DNA from: JAWKTM01 sp041399085 | GTDB lineage: Bacteria; Planctomycetota; Planctomycetia; Pirellulales; Pirellulaceae | DNA: 64,000 nt | Reading direction: 5' to 3' | Assembly (NCBI GenBank): GCA_041399085.1 | Contig: JAWKTM010000022.1 | Coordinates: 1-64,000, forward strand | Shown here: piece by piece, positions 56,495-64,000 of the stretch | How positions within the stretch are numbered: the stretch's first letter is position 1 | Layout of the letters: the number at the start of each line of letters is the position of its first letter | Made by a program: the position numbers and the translations under genes | The notes under the pieces: generated by a model | What the model saw: only the letters and a program-made list of their open reading frames with translations | Databases searched by the model: none | Told to the model about the DNA's origin: nothing

Positions 56495-57145
56495 ATGGCG
56501 ATTGAATTCCAATGCAACGGCTGCGCGAAACGTTTGCGCGTGCCGGATGAATCAGCGGGCAAGAAGGCTCGTTGTCCTGATTGCGGCATGATCCAAGATG
56601 TGCCGTCAGGCATGTCCGAGCCCACTTCGGCGTTTTCCGACCCGAAGCCGATTGGCGGCGCTCCGCTGCCATCGGACCAATCGAATCCGTTCGCCGAACC
56701 GCGTCCGGCGTCTAGCAACCCGTATCAAACACCGGCCTACGACGCGCCGGCTACGACGCATTTTGGAATGCCGCAAGCCATCGACTTCGCGGCGATGGAA
56801 AAGGTACGGGGTCCGGCCACCGCGTTGATTGTGTTCGCCGTGCTCGGCATGGTGATGGTCGGCGTACAGATACTGCTGATCGTGGTCGGGGCCGCGAACG
56901 AAGGTGACCCGGACGTAGTTTTCGAGCTAATTGGCGGCGGTATCGGGGGCCTGATATCCATTGTCGCCGACGTCGTGATTATCATCGGCGCGAACAAGAT
57001 GAAGCGGCTGGAAAACTATGGCTTGGCAATGACCGCCGCCGTGCTCTCGCTCCTCTGCAATTGCGGATGTCTATCGCTGCCGTTCGCGATCTGGGCCATC
57101 GTCGTGCTTAGCGACGCTCAGGTGAAAGCCGCGTTTCGCAGTTAG
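56495..57145 (+). CDS. Zinc-ribbon membrane protein
   Basis: 216 residues. N-terminal zinc ribbon FQCNGCAKRLRVPDESAGKKARCPDCGMIQDVP (two CxxC pairs), then a Pro/Ser-rich linker (SNPYQTPAYDAP), then about four hydrophobic helices: ATALIVFAVLGMVMVGVQILLIVV, IGGGIGGLISIVADVVIIIGANKM, AMTAAVLSLLCNCGCL and LPFAIWAIVVLSD. The same overall plan as the gene at 446-1654, without the internal repeats. Planctomycetes carry many such proteins; the role is unknown. Confidence 0.82.
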   Translation: MAIEFQCNGCAKRLRVPDESAGKKARCPDCGMIQDVPSGMSEPTSAFSDPKPIGGAPLPSDQSNPFAEPRPASSNPYQTPAYDAPATTHFGMPQAIDFAAMEKVRGPATALIVFAVLGMVMVGVQILLIVVGAANEGDPDVVFELIGGGIGGLISIVADVVIIIGANKMKRLENYGLAMTAAVLSLLCNCGCLSLPFAIWAIVVLSDAQVKAAFRS

Positions 57146-57186
57146 CCGCGTGCGAGCGGGCGGCGAATCCGAATCGGGGCGAGAAA

Positions 57187-57975
57187 TCATTCGCCGGCTT
57201 CGGCGTCATCCGCGGGCGGCTTGATTCCGATCCGAGCCGCGTGGTCGATTCGGTTCAGCAGTGGTCGCGGCGGATGCTCGTCAAAGTATTCGTCGACCGC
57301 CCGCCGAGCGCCGCGCCACCAGCCGTAGTCGTCCAACAGCAAGACGCCGCCCGTCACCAAACGTGGGTACAAACACGCGAGCGAGTGCTTCGTCGATTCG
57401 TAGAAATCCGTGTCGAGCCGCAACAACGCGATCTGTTGCGGCGCCTCGGTGGGCAGAGTCTTCAACACGTCGCCCGCAATGAAATGGCACCGAGCGGCGT
57501 CGTAGCCGGTCGATCCCATGTTGTTGCGGACTTCATCGAGCGAAGCAAAGCACCAACGAGATTGTCCGCCGCTGGTCAACGATCTGCGAAAGCGACCTTC
57601 CGCCGAACGACCCTGGCGAGTTTCGTCGTGCCGGCCGGGCGGCGTCATACCGGCAAAGGTATCGAACAGATACAGCTCGCGGTGATCGTCGCCATACAGC
57701 CGTAGCGTTCGAGCAACCGCCATCATCGAGCCGCCGCGCCATACGCCGCATTCGACCATCGCGCCGGGCACTCCGTTTTCGATCAGATGCTTCACGGCCA
57801 CCATCAACGCGCAAACGCGTTGCTCGCTGGTCATCGTGTAAGGCTTGACCGAGCGGATGATCGCGACCTCTTCCGACGTGAAATCGGCCAACGAATGCCG
57901 AACAAGATCGAAGCCCGCTCGATGCAACGCCGCTCGCACGATTCGTTCCGCCCAGCGTCTCATCGCTCTGCCCAT
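57187..57975 (-). CDS. TylF/macrocin O-methyltransferase-like protein
   Basis: 262 residues. TylF-type methyltransferase landmarks: MTSEQRVCALMVAVKHLIENGVPGAMVECGVWRGGSMMAVA (SAM loop with ECGVWRGGS), ELYLFDTFAGMTPP (acidic strand-2 end), CHFIAGDVLKTLP and IALLRLDTDFYESTKHSLACLYPRLVTGGVLLLDDYGWW (metal-binding DTD and DDY). Relatives methylate sugar hydroxyls in antibiotics and surface glycans. Its ATG directly abuts the TAG stop of the upstream surface-protein gene (TAGATG), so translation is probably coupled. Confidence 0.88.
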   Translation of the reverse strand: MGRAMRRWAERIVRAALHRAGFDLVRHSLADFTSEEVAIIRSVKPYTMTSEQRVCALMVAVKHLIENGVPGAMVECGVWRGGSMMAVARTLRLYGDDHRELYLFDTFAGMTPPGRHDETRQGRSAEGRFRRSLTSGGQSRWCFASLDEVRNNMGSTGYDAARCHFIAGDVLKTLPTEAPQQIALLRLDTDFYESTKHSLACLYPRLVTGGVLLLDDYGWWRGARRAVDEYFDEHPPRPLLNRIDHAARIGIKPPADDAEAGE

Positions 57976-60390
57976 CTAGCCGGTCGTGACGCGGGCTGAG
58001 TCCGCTGCAAGCTGGTCGAGCAACGATTCGTCCAGCCGCGCGGGATCGCCGCATGGCAAGTCTTCGTCCGGATTGGCGGCAAGGGGCTTGGCCAAGTCGC
58101 TTAGTTGTGAGGCGGAAACCAGGTGACTGGTCGCTACAACCGGTGTTGCGCGGCCCGCAATCGACGGCGCGAGCGCAGCCAAGCGAGGCTCGGGCGACGC
58201 ATCATCGCGCGTCGAGGAACTGCGGGCCGCAAGATTCCCGCCCGTGACTCGGGCGCCAGCCACGTGATCGGCAAGCCCCGCGGCGAGACTGACCTGCGAG
58301 GCGACTTCACCAGCTTCCGCTTCGCCAGCCCCGACGTTGTTCAAATGATTGATGACCAACAACGCATCGATTGGCGAAACGAATTGATCGCCATTCACAT
58401 CCAGATACGGCGGCGGCGCAAAGTTGGCGTCGGGCAGCGGCAATAGCCGAGCGCCGGGTGAGTTGAGCTGGTTGATAACGAGTAGCACGTCGATTGGCGA
58501 CACGTTGTTTCCGGTGTCGTTGTCGACGTTCAGATGGTTCACCGGATTCTGCCACGGGCGCGGGTTAACGAGCGCCAGCCCGGCATCCACATCGCCAAAC
58601 GCCGTGTCCGCCGCCAGCGTGAAGATGGCCGTCCGACCGCTCGTTGCATCCACGTCGCTGTCGATGGCGTCGTCCGTTCCCTGATCTTGCGGCGCAAATT
58701 CGAAGTTATCCGGCAACGTCACCTGCACGTAGTAGCTGCCCAGCGCTGCGTCCTCGAACAGATACGCGCCGTTCGCATCCGTGGTCCGCGTGCCGACCAG
58801 CGTATCGTTTCCGTTGCCAATGATTCCGTCGACGGGATTAAACAGTTGCACGGTTACATTTGGCAAGCCGTTCTCGCCCGCATCCAAAATGCCGTTCTCG
58901 TTCAAGTCGAGCCAGACGCGATTGCCAATCAACGGTTGACTCAATTGCACGACGAACGCGGAAGGAGCCGTATCCGAGGCCGAAGTCAGCGAAAACGACT
59001 CGGCCGTGGGATCAAAGTCCGTCGTGCCGGTGTATTGGCCCGTCAGCAAAATCCGGCCGAAGTGATCCAGCGCGACCGACTCGACCGTGTTCGTGCCGTC
59101 GCCTACCAGATTCTGTTGCCAGACGGTCGAGCCGGCGGAGTTCAGCCGGGCGAGAAACACGTCTCGATTCGCACCGGCGAGCGCACCGGTCACGTATACG
59201 TCGCCGCTGCGGGACACGGTCACATCGCGAGCCGATTCTTCGATGGGTGAATTCGTACCGAGCGTTCGCGCCCACACATAGTCGCCACTGGCACTGAGTT
59301 TCAGCACGAACACGTCCGAGCCGAATTGCGAATCATCGCGCGAGGTCAAGTCGACGGTCGCCGCTCCAGGGTTGAAATCGACCGTGCCGCGAAAGCTGCC
59401 GACGGCGTAGACATTGCCGCTGGCGTCCGTCGCGATGCCAGTGCCCAGTTCGGATTCGCCAGCGCCGACTCGCCGCGCCCAGGTGAACGTGCCGCCCGTC
59501 GTCAGCTTGGCGATAAACAGATCGCGGTTACCGCCGCTCGTCAGATTCGAGGTCGCCGTGGACGGGTCGAAATCGGCCGTGCCGACGAAGTCGCCCACGA
59601 CTAGCACATTATTCGAGGCGTCGAGCGTCACGGCTGCGGCAAAGTCAGCACCGCTGCCACCCATCGACGCTCCCCACACAAAGTTGCCGTTCACATCCAG
59701 CTTCGTAAGAAAGATATCCGAGTCGCCGGCCGTGGTTCGCGAGAACGATTGCGACGCGCTGGGGTTCAGGTCGATCGTGGTGAAGTAAGCGCCGAGCACG
59801 TAGGCCGCGCCGTTTGCGTCGACCGCCAAGCCCTGAGCCACCTCGAATCCGGTGCCGGCCAGCGCCTTGGCCCAAGTCAACTCGCCGTCCGCCGTTAGAC
59901 GCACAACAAACGCGTCGAAGTCGCCCGCGCTCGTCAACTGGTTCGTCTCGGCCGACGGGTCAAAATCGGCCGTGCCCGAGAAATTGCCAACCAAATGAAT
60001 GTTGCCGCTGGCATCCACGGCCATGTCGCGCACGTAGTCGAAGCCGCTGCCGCCAAGCTGCTTGGCCCACAAAAATTCCCCGTCGCGATCATACTTGGCC
60101 AAGAACACATCGGTCTGCCCGGCACTTACCAGCGGCTCGGCCACGCCGTCTGGGTCCAACTGCACCGTGTCGCTGAAGTTGCCCGTCAAATAGATATTGC
60201 CACTCAAATCGGCCGCGATCGACTCGCCGCCGACGCCGAATGCCGAACCAACCGGGAAATCCACCGCCAGACCGAAATCCACGGCCAGCGGCCGCCGGGC
60301 TTCCAACATTTCGACTCGGAGAGGCCGGCGATTCCGTGGCAAACGCTTATCGTGCCGGTACTTACGCGATGGAATACGACGTCGATTCAT
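57976..60390 (-). CDS. Surface protein: SBBP-type repeats, SdrD-like B domain and dockerin repeats
   Basis: 804 residues. The basic start ends in VEMLEARRPLAVDFG, a variant of the LE-R-LL(A) motif that opens many planctomycete secreted proteins. About eight repeats of GxxDYVRDMAVDASGNIHLVGNFSGTADFDP type (SBBP) form one or more propellers to about residue 480. A Cna/SdrD-like B domain follows (VWLDLNENGILDAGENGLPNVTVQLF, GAYLFEDAALGSYYVQVTLP). Two dockerin type I repeats (DNDTGNNVSPIDVLLVINQLN and DVNGDQFVSPIDALLVINHLN) suggest Ca2+-dependent docking to a partner. Likely exported and cell-surface-attached. Confidence 0.88.
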   Translation of the reverse strand: MNRRRIPSRKYRHDKRLPRNRRPLRVEMLEARRPLAVDFGLAVDFPVGSAFGVGGESIAADLSGNIYLTGNFSDTVQLDPDGVAEPLVSAGQTDVFLAKYDRDGEFLWAKQLGGSGFDYVRDMAVDASGNIHLVGNFSGTADFDPSAETNQLTSAGDFDAFVVRLTADGELTWAKALAGTGFEVAQGLAVDANGAAYVLGAYFTTIDLNPSASQSFSRTTAGDSDIFLTKLDVNGNFVWGASMGGSGADFAAAVTLDASNNVLVVGDFVGTADFDPSTATSNLTSGGNRDLFIAKLTTGGTFTWARRVGAGESELGTGIATDASGNVYAVGSFRGTVDFNPGAATVDLTSRDDSQFGSDVFVLKLSASGDYVWARTLGTNSPIEESARDVTVSRSGDVYVTGALAGANRDVFLARLNSAGSTVWQQNLVGDGTNTVESVALDHFGRILLTGQYTGTTDFDPTAESFSLTSASDTAPSAFVVQLSQPLIGNRVWLDLNENGILDAGENGLPNVTVQLFNPVDGIIGNGNDTLVGTRTTDANGAYLFEDAALGSYYVQVTLPDNFEFAPQDQGTDDAIDSDVDATSGRTAIFTLAADTAFGDVDAGLALVNPRPWQNPVNHLNVDNDTGNNVSPIDVLLVINQLNSPGARLLPLPDANFAPPPYLDVNGDQFVSPIDALLVINHLNNVGAGEAEAGEVASQVSLAAGLADHVAGARVTGGNLAARSSSTRDDASPEPRLAALAPSIAGRATPVVATSHLVSASQLSDLAKPLAANPDEDLPCGDPARLDESLLDQLAADSARVTTG

Positions 60391-60522
60391 GGCCGAGCGA
60401 CTTGGGATAAGTGGGAAAAGTCCGCCGAAACGTCGGCGAAATTAGCCAAACACCCATAGTAGCTACAGTTTCACAACGTGGGAAACAATTTGTCAGCATT
60501 CGCGGCACGAATGAAAACTCAC

Positions 60523-61746
60523 TCAGGCCGCCCGCCGCGTGTCGCGTCGTTGCTGCTTTTTCTGGCGGCGGCGGTCCGCTCGCGATAGATTGGCGTTCTC
60601 GGCATCGTCGTCACCCTCGTCATCCGCCTCGGGCATACGCAGGGTCGGCGCCGAAGCGGCGTTCTGCTCGGGACGTGGGCCGGCCTTCACCTTGGCCCGC
60701 GCCGAATCGGCCGTTTCGCTTTCGGCCGGAGAATCCAAGTCCGACCGATTTCGTTTCGACTTGTTCGCCGACGTGTTGGACTTCGCAGCCTCATCGGCCG
60801 ACGCCGCGTCCTTTTTCGCCCGCCGCGGCTTGGCCTTCGCTGGCTTCTCCTTCTTGACCCGCGGAGCTCGCGCCGCACGTTCGGGCAGCAAGCCGTGCGC
60901 GTCCAAATAAACGTGTCGGCAATACAGCACCAGCGAACCCAGCAGCGCGACGTGGCCCAGCAGCGTCGCCGTGGAACCGACCAGCGCGTCGAGGAACGGC
61001 AAGTCCAACGAGATCGCACCGGCTCGCAAAGCGCCGGCACTGGCGTATCCGACCAAAGAGAAACCGAGCGAGACCAGCGTCAACCGCGACTCGCGTAGCT
61101 CGAAAACCATCCGCAACGAAATGGCCGCCGCTAGCAAAGCGTAACCAGCGATCCCGATTTGTTCCGGCCTACCAATGGCCGAGCCTTCGCTCAGCGTCGA
61201 TGCCAATTCCGCGGCGATCCGATGCAATCCGCAACCGGCGTCCAAACTGGCGGCGAACAGAAACAGGGACATCGGCAACCAGATTCGATAGCGGCCTCGA
61301 TAATCGTCCAACCGATGGCGACGAATCGCAAAAACCTGAATCGCGACCATCGCGGCGGCGAACAGCACTAGCGACGAAAACCATGCCGCGACGCTGCCCG
61401 AAGCCAGCACATCGAGCGGTTCGGACGACGCCAGCCGCGCGACGCGTGGCGAGCTGAACACCAGCACATATAGCGCCTCGACCGCACAGACCGCAGCCAG
61501 GCCCAACAAGCCCCAGACGGTCAACGTCCACGGCCGTTGCGGAATCCAATCGGTCAATCGCGGCTGGTGTTCGCCGCGAGCCGCCTCGGAATAGCGAGGA
61601 CCGCGATGTGGCCCGCGGTCGCGTTTGGCGTTTGAAGCCGTTTCGTCGCCGTCGCTGTTCGCGTCCTTTTCGCGTGGCGCATCTTCCATCAGCACTCGTC
61701 GCCGACGATCGTCCCGCACTCCGCTACGTCGGAATTCCATTTCCAT
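60523..61746 (-). CDS. Polytopic membrane protein with charged C-terminal tail
   Basis: 407 residues. The N-terminal 70 residues are Arg/Asp/Glu-rich. About seven hydrophobic helices follow (TVWGLLGLAAVCAVEALYVLVF, VAAWFSSLVLFAAAMVAIQVF, IWLPMSLFLFAASLDAGCG, IGIAGYALLAAAISLRMVFEL, LVSLGFSLVGYASAGAL, LDALVGSTATLLGHVALLGSLVLY). A tail of about 120 residues extremely rich in Lys, Arg, Ala and Glu (KKEKPAKAKPRRAKKDAASAD) ends RRRQKKQQRRDTRRAA. No family recognised. An internal start at 61689 (MEDAPREK) is also possible. Confidence 0.7.
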   Translation of the reverse strand: MEMEFRRSGVRDDRRRRVLMEDAPREKDANSDGDETASNAKRDRGPHRGPRYSEAARGEHQPRLTDWIPQRPWTLTVWGLLGLAAVCAVEALYVLVFSSPRVARLASSEPLDVLASGSVAAWFSSLVLFAAAMVAIQVFAIRRHRLDDYRGRYRIWLPMSLFLFAASLDAGCGLHRIAAELASTLSEGSAIGRPEQIGIAGYALLAAAISLRMVFELRESRLTLVSLGFSLVGYASAGALRAGAISLDLPFLDALVGSTATLLGHVALLGSLVLYCRHVYLDAHGLLPERAARAPRVKKEKPAKAKPRRAKKDAASADEAAKSNTSANKSKRNRSDLDSPAESETADSARAKVKAGPRPEQNAASAPTLRMPEADDEGDDDAENANLSRADRRRQKKQQRRDTRRAA

Positions 61747-62101
61747 TCAACTTTTGGAGAGAGTCGGCCGCATGGCGAAGCGTCCTTGCGTCACCAGCAA
61801 ACCAGCAGAAGTAATCTACCATTCGGCATCTTGACGCCCGAATCTGAAGCCCGCTCGAGCTGTCGGGCGGGGATCGTGGGTCGATTGCGCCGATCATTCC
61901 GATCGCGACGCGGGGGAAAACGGGCGATCGAGCTACAGCGCGTCAACAGGCGACGTGGGCGAATTGGCCGAGTTTGACGCTGCTGACGAAGCGACCTAGG
62001 TTTTCACAGCGACTGTAGGTTTTCGTCACACCCGACTCGTCGACTCGCGCACCTGTTGATCTCACGCACCATCCGATTCGCTCCGCACCGTTTCCGCATC
62101 C
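61747..62101. other. Divergent intergenic region
   Basis: About 355 bp between the membrane-protein gene and the HD-PAS-GGDEF gene. No gene, RNA or repeat recognised; likely promoter region for both. Confidence 0.4.
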
Positions 62102-64000
62102 ATGTCTTCCGAATCCCACAACGTCCGACCTTCACGCATCGTGCCGCCACACGATCCTTCGCAATCTAGCGACGCTCATCTCAATTCGCTGACCTCCTTG
62201 CTCGACGGGCTCGACGATCACGGAATCGCCAAACCTGACAGCTCACGGCAGCGGGCGCTGAACTTTGAAAACCATTTGGTTCAAGTCCGGTTGGGCGTGG
62301 CGAGCAGCCTGTTCGCCGCGTTGCGAGCTCGCCATGCACCGACGGCAGCCCATTCGCTCCGCGTCTCGGTGGCCTGTTCCGCTTGGCTCAGCCATCTCGG
62401 GCTGCCGGAGTCCGAACGCGATACGATCGAGGTCGCCGCGCTGCTGCACGATATCGGCAAGATCGGAGTTCCCGACGCGGTGTTGAAGAAACCGGCGGCG
62501 CTGACGCGCGAAGAGCAACTGCTGATGGTTCGGCACCGCCGCATGGGGATCGAGATTCTGCGGCACGCATCCGTGTCGCCCGATCTGCTGAACATCATCA
62601 AATACTCGACGGCTTGGTACGACGGCAGCCATGCTAACGCCGATCGTCAGCGAGACGAACTGCCGCTCGGCTCTCGGTTGCTCGCCATTGTCGATGCGTT
62701 CGACGCCATGACGACCGATCAGATCTATCGGCCTGCCATGTCGCGCGACCGAGCGGTCGCCGAGTTGTATCGTTGTGCGGGTACGCAATTCTCGCCGGAA
62801 TTGGTCGAGCACTTTTGCCGGCTGGTGATGAGCGACGCCGTCGATCTGAACGCGGCCGTCGAGGCCCGGTGGCTGAAGCAGCTTCAAGCCAATCGGTCCG
62901 ATCAAATGTGGCGGCTGCAGATGTCCGACTCGAGCGAGTTCTCATCGGCCAACGAGCTGTTCCACGAAAAGCTGTTGCAAAGCATGCACGACGGCGTGGT
63001 GTTCATCGACGCCGTCGGCTCGATCCTGTATTGGAACCGAGCTTGCGAGCGGCTGACCGGCATTCCATCCACGGCGGTGGCGGACAAACAATGGGATCCT
63101 TCGCTGGTCGGCTTGTGCGACGAAAGCGGTTCACACATCGCCCGCGACGAATGCCCGTTGATCGAAGTGCTGAAATCCCGCACGCAATTGTTGCGACGCA
63201 TGTCGCTACAAGGCCGAGGCAGCGTCACGCGCCTGATCGACGCCCACTTCGTGCCGGTCGTGGGCCGAGACGGTTCGGTTCACGGAGCGGCCCTCGTGAT
63301 GCACGACGCCACGTCCGAAGCGTCGCTGGAAGAACGCGTTCAGTCGCTGCACGAACGGGCCACCCAGGATCCGCTGACGAAAGTGGCGAACCGCGCCGAA
63401 TTCGATCGCACGATCGAGCAATATGTGGCTTCGCACATGGAACAGAATCGGCGTTGCAGTCTGATCATTTGCGACATCGACTACTTCAAGCGAATCAACG
63501 ACCAATACGGACACCAAGCGGGCGACGAGGCGTTGGTCAGCTTCGCCGCGCTGCTGCGTCGGTTCTGCCGAGCGGGCGATTTGGTGGCACGTTACGGCGG
63601 CGAAGAGTTCGTGATGCTGTGCGCGAACTGCGACAATGCCACGGCAACGGCTCGGGCCGACGAGATTCGCGTCGATCTTTCCGAGACTCCGCAGTCGATG
63701 TTGAACGGCAAGTGCATTACGGCCAGCTTCGGCGTGACCGAGATGCAGCCCGGCGATACGCCAGAAACGATGCTTCGCCGAGCCGATCGCGGCTTGTTGC
63801 AGGCGAAGGAAACCGGCCGCAATCGGGTCGTCCAACTCGGCCCCGGCATGGAGAACGACGAGAAATCGGAAGGCGGACGCGGTTGGTTCTCGTGGTTCGA
63901 TTCCCAGCCGCTGGAGCATGTCGCCGAGCAGACGTTGATCACGCGAGTGCCGTTCGACGTGGCGATCGAAAAGCTCCGCGGCTTTATCGCCGATCACGAG
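62102..64000 (+). CDS. HD-GYP-like, PAS and GGDEF signalling protein (cut by window end)
   Basis: 633 residues visible, no stop before the edge. The HD domain keeps H84, the H116-D117 pair (ALLHDIGKIGVPD) and H145, but the HHE and GYP parts are replaced (IIKYSTAWYDGSHAN), so c-di-GMP hydrolysis is doubtful. A PAS-like domain spans about 285-405 (LLQSMHDGVVFIDAVGSILYWNRACERLTGI). The GGDEF domain has the metal-binding Asp in ICDIDYFKRIND and an intact active motif GGEEF at 499-503. An RxxD inhibition site (RAGD, 490-493) stands exactly five residues before it. It should therefore make cyclic di-GMP under product control. An unidentified segment from about 600 runs off the window. Confidence 0.9.
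   Translation, partial: MSSESHNVRPSRIVPPHDPSQSSDAHLNSLTSLLDGLDDHGIAKPDSSRQRALNFENHLVQVRLGVASSLFAALRARHAPTAAHSLRVSVACSAWLSHLGLPESERDTIEVAALLHDIGKIGVPDAVLKKPAALTREEQLLMVRHRRMGIEILRHASVSPDLLNIIKYSTAWYDGSHANADRQRDELPLGSRLLAIVDAFDAMTTDQIYRPAMSRDRAVAELYRCAGTQFSPELVEHFCRLVMSDAVDLNAAVEARWLKQLQANRSDQMWRLQMSDSSEFSSANELFHEKLLQSMHDGVVFIDAVGSILYWNRACERLTGIPSTAVADKQWDPSLVGLCDESGSHIARDECPLIEVLKSRTQLLRRMSLQGRGSVTRLIDAHFVPVVGRDGSVHGAALVMHDATSEASLEERVQSLHERATQDPLTKVANRAEFDRTIEQYVASHMEQNRRCSLIICDIDYFKRINDQYGHQAGDEALVSFAALLRRFCRAGDLVARYGGEEFVMLCANCDNATATARADEIRVDLSETPQSMLNGKCITASFGVTEMQPGDTPETMLRRADRGLLQAKETGRNRVVQLGPGMENDEKSEGGRGWFSWFDSQPLEHVAEQTLITRVPFDVAIEKLRGFIADHE

Overview
The window looks like a chromosomal segment of a planctomycete, most likely of the Pirellula/Rhodopirellula type. 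The lineage evidence is the gene content: a DUF1592-type cytochrome protein followed by a DUF1552 protein, a DUF1559 protein, several PQQ-like beta-propeller proteins, a surface protein with dockerin repeats and an N-terminal LEARRPLA-like motif, proteins with a CxC...CPKC zinc ribbon plus membrane helices, and formylmethanofuran dehydrogenase subunits of the H4MPT-linked C1 pathway. GC content is high throughout, except for an AT-richer gene-free stretch around 2.3-3.0 kb.

Layout. 0-5.8 kb: end of a TPR protein, a zinc-ribbon membrane protein carrying six copies of a short palindromic repeat inside its coding sequence, a gene-poor repeat-bearing stretch, the tRNA methylthiotransferase mtaB and a membrane protein of unknown function. 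5.9-12.3 kb: PhyH dioxygenase, exported PQQ propeller, methyltransferase, Wzx-like flippase and a family 4 glycosyltransferase. 12.3-17.5 kb: leuS, a TVP38-type membrane protein, a serine hydrolase and a 51-residue Cys-rich protein. 17.7-23.2 kb: an unknown protein, then a tight four-gene operon prkA / yeaH / 67-residue protein / spoVR. 23.9-27.9 kb: an ABC exporter with a broken frame, a decayed VapBC-like pair and a fatty acid desaturase. 28.1-31.9 kb: the DUF1592/DUF1552 pair. 32.0-36.0 kb: aldehyde dehydrogenase (ALDH7 type), class III aminotransferase and DUF1338 2-oxoadipate dioxygenase, together fitting lysine/aminoadipate breakdown. 36.0-41.8 kb: DUF1559 protein and a fused HyuA-HyuB oxoprolinase. 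41.9-46.0 kb: broken genes for an Rpn-type nuclease, a ferredoxin-NADP reductase and FwdB, plus an intact FwdD. 46.2-50.5 kb: pyruvate dehydrogenase E1 (frame broken many times) and E2. 50.6-64 kb: methyltransferase, C39-like membrane peptidase, PQQ protein, Dabb protein, cobalamin adenosyltransferase (broken frame), TolB-like protein (broken frame), zinc-ribbon membrane protein, TylF-like methyltransferase, dockerin/propeller surface protein, membrane protein, and an HD-PAS-GGDEF signalling protein that runs off the end.

The most important technical observation is that at least seven genes (ABC exporter, Rpn nuclease, ferredoxin reductase, fwdB, aceE, cobalamin adenosyltransferase, TolB-like) are broken by single-base gains or losses while the encoded protein stays recognisable on both sides. 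In several cases the total length stays close to that of an intact gene. Central enzymes such as PDH E1 are unlikely to be dead, so indel errors in the assembly are a serious alternative to real pseudogenes. I found no rRNA, tRNA, CRISPR array or complete mobile element.
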